Below, in pieces: positions 61,092 through 64,000 of a stretch of 64,000 bases of DNA (position 1 is its first letter; the number at the start of each line of letters is the position of its first letter). Position numbers and translations under genes: made by a program. The stretch covers positions 1 to 64,000 of the forward strand of contig CAJTIX010000001.1 in the NCBI GenBank assembly GCA_910576795.1, given 5' to 3'. Below the pieces are notes generated by a model. That model was not told the origin of the DNA. It saw only the letters and a program-made list of their open reading frames with translations, and did not search any database. Origin of the DNA: an uncultured Bacilli bacterium (GTDB lineage Bacteria > Bacillota_I > Bacilli_A > RF39 > UBA660).

Positions 61092-62363
61092 ATGAATTCA
61101 ATAGAAATAATAACCAAGAAAAAAAATAAGTTACAATTAACCAAAGAAGAAATTGCATTTATGGTAAATGGATATGTATCTGGTGATATTCCAGATTATC
61201 AAATGAGTGCCTTTTTGATGTCTATTGTTTGTAATGGAATGACTATCGCAGAAACAATTGATTTAACAGATATTATGATTCAAAGTGGAGAAACAATTGA
61301 TTTATCCGAAATTAAAGGAAAAATAGTGGATAAACATTCTACAGGTGGCATTGGTGACAAAACTACAATTGTATTAGCACCTCTCGTTGCTTCTGTTGGT
61401 GTCAATGTTGCGAAAATGAGTGGAAGAGGACTTGGCGTAACAGGTGGAACAATTGATAAATTAGAATCGATTCATGGATTTCAAGTAGAAACCACAAAAG
61501 AGGAATTTGTCAAACAAGTGAACCAAATTGGTGTTGCGATTATGAGCCAAACAGGGAATGTTGCGCCTGCCGATAAAAAAATATATGCCCTAAGGGATGT
61601 ATCTGGTACAACAGAATCCATTCCTTTAGTAGCATCTAGTATAATGAGCAAAAAAATTGCTTCTGGTGCTGATGCGATTGTATTAGATGTCAAGGTAGGA
61701 AGTGGAGCTCTTATGAAAACAATAGAAGATGCTCATGCTTTGGCACATTGTATGATAGAAATCGGTGCGCATTATAAAAAACCAGTTAAATGTGTTTTGA
61801 CCAACATGGATGAACCATTGGGATATGCGATTGGAAACGGTATAGAAGTAATTGAAAGTATAGAAACTTTAAAAGGAAATGGCCCAAAAGATTTAGAAGA
61901 ATTGGTGCTAACTTTAGGAAGTTTAATGGTTAGTATCGCATTAGATTGTTCCAAAGAAAAAGCAAGTGAAATGTTACAAGAAAGCCTAAAAAATGGGAAA
62001 GGATATGATAAATTAAAAGAATTAATCGCTTATCAAAAAGGTGATATCAATCAAATTGAACAAGACCCTTATATTTCCATCAAGAGTCCTGAAAGTGGAT
62101 TTGTTACCAAAATTGATGCCAATCAAATTGGTGAAGTGGTTAAAAAACTAGGTGCTGGAAGAATGAAAAAAGAAGATTCGATTGATCATGGAGTAGGGAT
62201 TCGTTTATCCGTAAAAGTAGGGGATTTTGTGTTAGAAAACGAAGAATTATTGCGTGTATATTTTGATGGACAAGATGTAAGCGTGCAAGAAATTTTAGAT
62301 TGCTTTACTTTTTCTCAAGATGTAATAGAAAAACAACCTCTCATTTTGGAGATTATAGAATGA
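61092..62363 (+). CDS. pdp: Pyrimidine-nucleoside phosphorylase
   Basis: 423 residues. The family signature SGRGLGVTGGTIDKLES and the phosphate-binding KHSTGGIGDKT are present, with IMSKKIASGADAIVLDVKVGSGA. It cleaves uridine and thymidine/deoxyuridine with phosphate for salvage. Extended -10 TGCTATAAT ends at 61074; AGGTGA precedes ATG 61092. The stop overlaps the next start (ATGA). Pdp and DeoA are hard to tell apart by eye. Confidence 0.93.
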   Translation: MNSIEIITKKKNKLQLTKEEIAFMVNGYVSGDIPDYQMSAFLMSIVCNGMTIAETIDLTDIMIQSGETIDLSEIKGKIVDKHSTGGIGDKTTIVLAPLVASVGVNVAKMSGRGLGVTGGTIDKLESIHGFQVETTKEEFVKQVNQIGVAIMSQTGNVAPADKKIYALRDVSGTTESIPLVASSIMSKKIASGADAIVLDVKVGSGALMKTIEDAHALAHCMIEIGAHYKKPVKCVLTNMDEPLGYAIGNGIEVIESIETLKGNGPKDLEELVLTLGSLMVSIALDCSKEKASEMLQESLKNGKGYDKLKELIAYQKGDINQIEQDPYISIKSPESGFVTKIDANQIGEVVKKLGAGRMKKEDSIDHGVGIRLSVKVGDFVLENEELLRVYFDGQDVSVQEILDCFTFSQDVIEKQPLILEIIE

Positions 62364-63034
62364 TTTTAGTAATATTTACTATTTTGATTATTTGTTTCAT
62401 TATAATGTTAGTACCCTTTATAAAATTTTCCGTAATTCCTTTGCCAATTGTGCCATTCTTGTTATTCATTTTACTTCTGTTGATTGTTCCGTTTATTTAT
62501 AAGGTCAGAAGACAATGTAAACAATATGGTGTCAAAAATGTATTCCGCATGTCATATCATGGAAAATCAATTGAAATGAATGATTATATTTATATGATGT
62601 TAAACCAGAATAAAGACTATCATATCATCAAACAATGGGAAGATAAATTCTTGGTTTTAACGGAAGATGGTATCTATTTATTTACTTGGTTATATGGGAG
62701 AGGTATTATTACAGGTAATGTCAAAGATGAACTATTATTTTTAGGTTCTGGAAAACATAAAATTCAAATCACAAACCCATTAAATCAATTTCAAAATCTA
62801 CAAGAACAATTGGAAACGATAATAGATTGTTCTATTACTGCTTATTTAGTCATTGAAAACCATTCCCAATTTTTAGTACCAGAAAATAAGATAGAAACTA
62901 TTTGGTTAAAAGATGTATATAATACAATGATGAAACCAAAGAAAAAACAATATACAATTGAACAATTACTTGTTTATAGTCAAGTAGTAGATAAATGGTT
63001 GTCAAATAATGTCAACAATTCCGTAATTGCTTGA
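62360..63034 (+). CDS. Membrane protein with NERD-like cytoplasmic part
   Basis: 224 residues: two N-terminal transmembrane helices (about 2-22 and 28-50), then a soluble domain with YIYMMLNQNKDYHIIKQWEDKFLVLTEDGIYLFTWLYGRGIITGN and IIDCSITAYLVIENHSQFLV, which recalls nuclease-related (NERD) proteins. Active-site residues are not clear. Overlaps pdp by four bases. Confidence 0.55.
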   Translation: MILVIFTILIICFIIMLVPFIKFSVIPLPIVPFLLFILLLLIVPFIYKVRRQCKQYGVKNVFRMSYHGKSIEMNDYIYMMLNQNKDYHIIKQWEDKFLVLTEDGIYLFTWLYGRGIITGNVKDELLFLGSGKHKIQITNPLNQFQNLQEQLETIIDCSITAYLVIENHSQFLVPENKIETIWLKDVYNTMMKPKKKQYTIEQLLVYSQVVDKWLSNNVNNSVIA

Positions 63035-63078
63035 AACCCCAAAGAATATAGTATATTATCATAATAGGGAGTGATAAT

Positions 63079-63276
63079 ATGATACAACCATCTATTGATA
63101 AGTTACTAAGTCAAGTAGGTTCAAAGTATTTATTGGTCAACTTAATTTCGAAACGTGTACAAGAAATGCAAGAAAATAATCATTATCAATTAAAAGAGAA
63201 TGAATATACTTCCAAAAAAGAAATTGGACGTGCACTCGAAGAAGTAGCCAAAAATATGATCCATACAGAAGCGTAA
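63079..63276 (+). CDS. rpoZ: RNA polymerase omega subunit
   Basis: 65 residues: SIDKLLSQVGSKYLLVNLISKRVQEM then SKKEIGRALEEVAKNMI, the conserved omega core. It stabilises beta-prime in RNA polymerase. GGGAGTGATAAT precedes ATG 63079. A short AAGC/GCTT hairpin with eight T (63269-63288) follows. Confidence 0.88.
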   Translation: MIQPSIDKLLSQVGSKYLLVNLISKRVQEMQENNHYQLKENEYTSKKEIGRALEEVAKNMIHTEA

Positions 63277-63293
63277 TTGCTTTTTTTTAGGAC

Positions 63294-63322
63294 TTGAATA
63301 ACGAACATACGTATGTTATAAT
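63294..63322 (+). promoter_or_regulatory. recX promoter with palindromic operator
   Basis: TTGAAT (63294-63299), 17-base spacer, TATAAT (63317-63322). A perfect 14-bp palindrome AACATACGTATGTT (63304-63317) fills the spacer. CGAACATACGTATG matches 11 of 14 positions of the Gram-positive LexA box CGAACATATGTTCG. Confidence 0.7.
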
Positions 63323-63342
63323 ACATACAAAGGTGTGATCTT

Positions 63343-64000
63343 ATGAAAATTACAAAAATTCAAAAGATGAAAAGTGGTAAATATAAAATTGAATTGGATA
63401 AACAAACCAAGATAACGACTTATGATGAGGTCATTCTAAAAAATAATTTACTTTTTAAACAAGACATCAATCTAGAATTACAAAATCAGATTGCAAAAGA
63501 CACAAGCGAATATGATGGTTATTATAAGGCATTGAAATACATTACAACCAAAATGCGTAGTGAAAAAGAAATGTATACTTATTTAGAAAAAACTGGTTTG
63601 CCAGAAGAAGAACAAAAGAAAATTATTGCGAAATTAAAAGAAAATGGAATGCTGAATGAAAAACAGTTTATTTCGTCTTTTATTGCTGATAAAGTGCATT
63701 TATCTAATTTAGGCCCTAATCAAATTAGAAAGGAACTTGAAAATCACAATATAGATACTGATAAAATTATAGAAGAGTTGAGTCACTATGAAGATTCTAT
63801 TTTTGAAGAAAAACTAAAAAAAATCATTCAAAAGAGAGTATTAGCTGATCATAAACATTCCAAGCATCAATTAAAGCAAAAGCTACTTATGGATTTGATA
63901 CATTTGGGTTATGAAAAAGAACAAATTTGTTCTATTTTGGAAACCATTTCTTATAATGACCAAGATCAGTTAGAAAAAGAATATCAATCTTTGTATCATA
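63343..64000 (+). CDS. recX: RecX regulatory protein (3' end beyond the window)
   Basis: At least 219 residues are present, with the frame still open at 64000. The three-helix RecX repeats are seen in YYKALKYITTKMRSEKEMYTYLEKTG, LKENGMLNEKQFISSFIADK and NLGPNQIRKELE. RecX inhibits RecA filaments. AAAGGTGTGATCTT precedes ATG 63343. Confidence 0.88.
   Translation, partial: MKITKIQKMKSGKYKIELDKQTKITTYDEVILKNNLLFKQDINLELQNQIAKDTSEYDGYYKALKYITTKMRSEKEMYTYLEKTGLPEEEQKKIIAKLKENGMLNEKQFISSFIADKVHLSNLGPNQIRKELENHNIDTDKIIEELSHYEDSIFEEKLKKIIQKRVLADHKHSKHQLKQKLLMDLIHLGYEKEQICSILETISYNDQDQLEKEYQSLYH

Noticed and set aside
1..64000. tRNA or rRNA genes and alternative genetic code
   Set aside because: No tRNA cloverleaf or rRNA stretch was recognised by eye. 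TGA serves as a normal stop in many genes, and tryptophans are encoded by TGG.

Overview
The window is low-GC DNA with standard TAA, TAG and TGA stops. It looks like a Bacillota (Firmicutes) chromosome: a T-box leader ahead of leuS, SufU and SufB, SpoVS, RpoZ, RecX, AGGAGG-type ribosome binding sites and TATAAT promoters. I cannot name the genus. Host DNA flanks one large integrated prophage.

Left host region (1-16305). It opens with the tail of an IS30-type transposase. Then come pyruvate kinase (pyk), a GH31 glycosidase, a T-box leader, a small membrane protein and a leucyl-tRNA synthetase with a Nudix domain inserted next to its editing domain. These are followed by a prepilin-like glycine-rich surface protein, trmB, a lipoprotein, an acidic protein with two small envelope proteins (one YtxH-like), spoVS, sufU, sufB, an SSB and a small XRE regulator.

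Prophage (about 16306-59701, 43 kb), a contractile-tailed (myovirus, PBSX/Xkd-like tail) temperate phage. Leftward genes are a tyrosine integrase, a membrane protein and a CI-like repressor. A divergent switch region follows. The rightward early genes are Cro-like regulators, a SNF2 helicase, a VRR-NUC nuclease, a Cas4/RecB-like nuclease fused to an AAA (Sak4-like) ATPase, a DUF669 protein, a family B DNA polymerase, a primase-helicase, two DNA methyltransferases each broken at a simple-sequence repeat, and about 20 tiny ORFs. The late genes are an ArpU-like activator, terminase, portal, a MuF head protein fused to an ADP-ribosyltransferase-like domain, scaffold, capsid, connectors, sheath, tube, a frameshifted tail chaperone, tape measure, baseplate, tail fibre, holins and a CHAP/CW_7 endolysin.

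The most striking system is a diversity-generating retroelement (DGR) at the end of the tail module. The 3' end of the tail-fibre gene is a variable repeat (56011-56126). A template repeat lies 97 bases downstream (56224-56339). The two copies differ at 24 positions over 116 bases, and every difference falls on an adenine of the template. A reverse transcriptase with the DGR hallmark IGNxxSQ and a YMDD box follows. No accessory Avd gene is visible. The element should diversify the receptor-binding tip of the tail.

Right host region (59702-64000). It has two XRE regulators, then pyrimidine-nucleoside phosphorylase, a membrane protein, rpoZ and the start of recX. The recX promoter carries a perfect 14-bp palindrome in its spacer.
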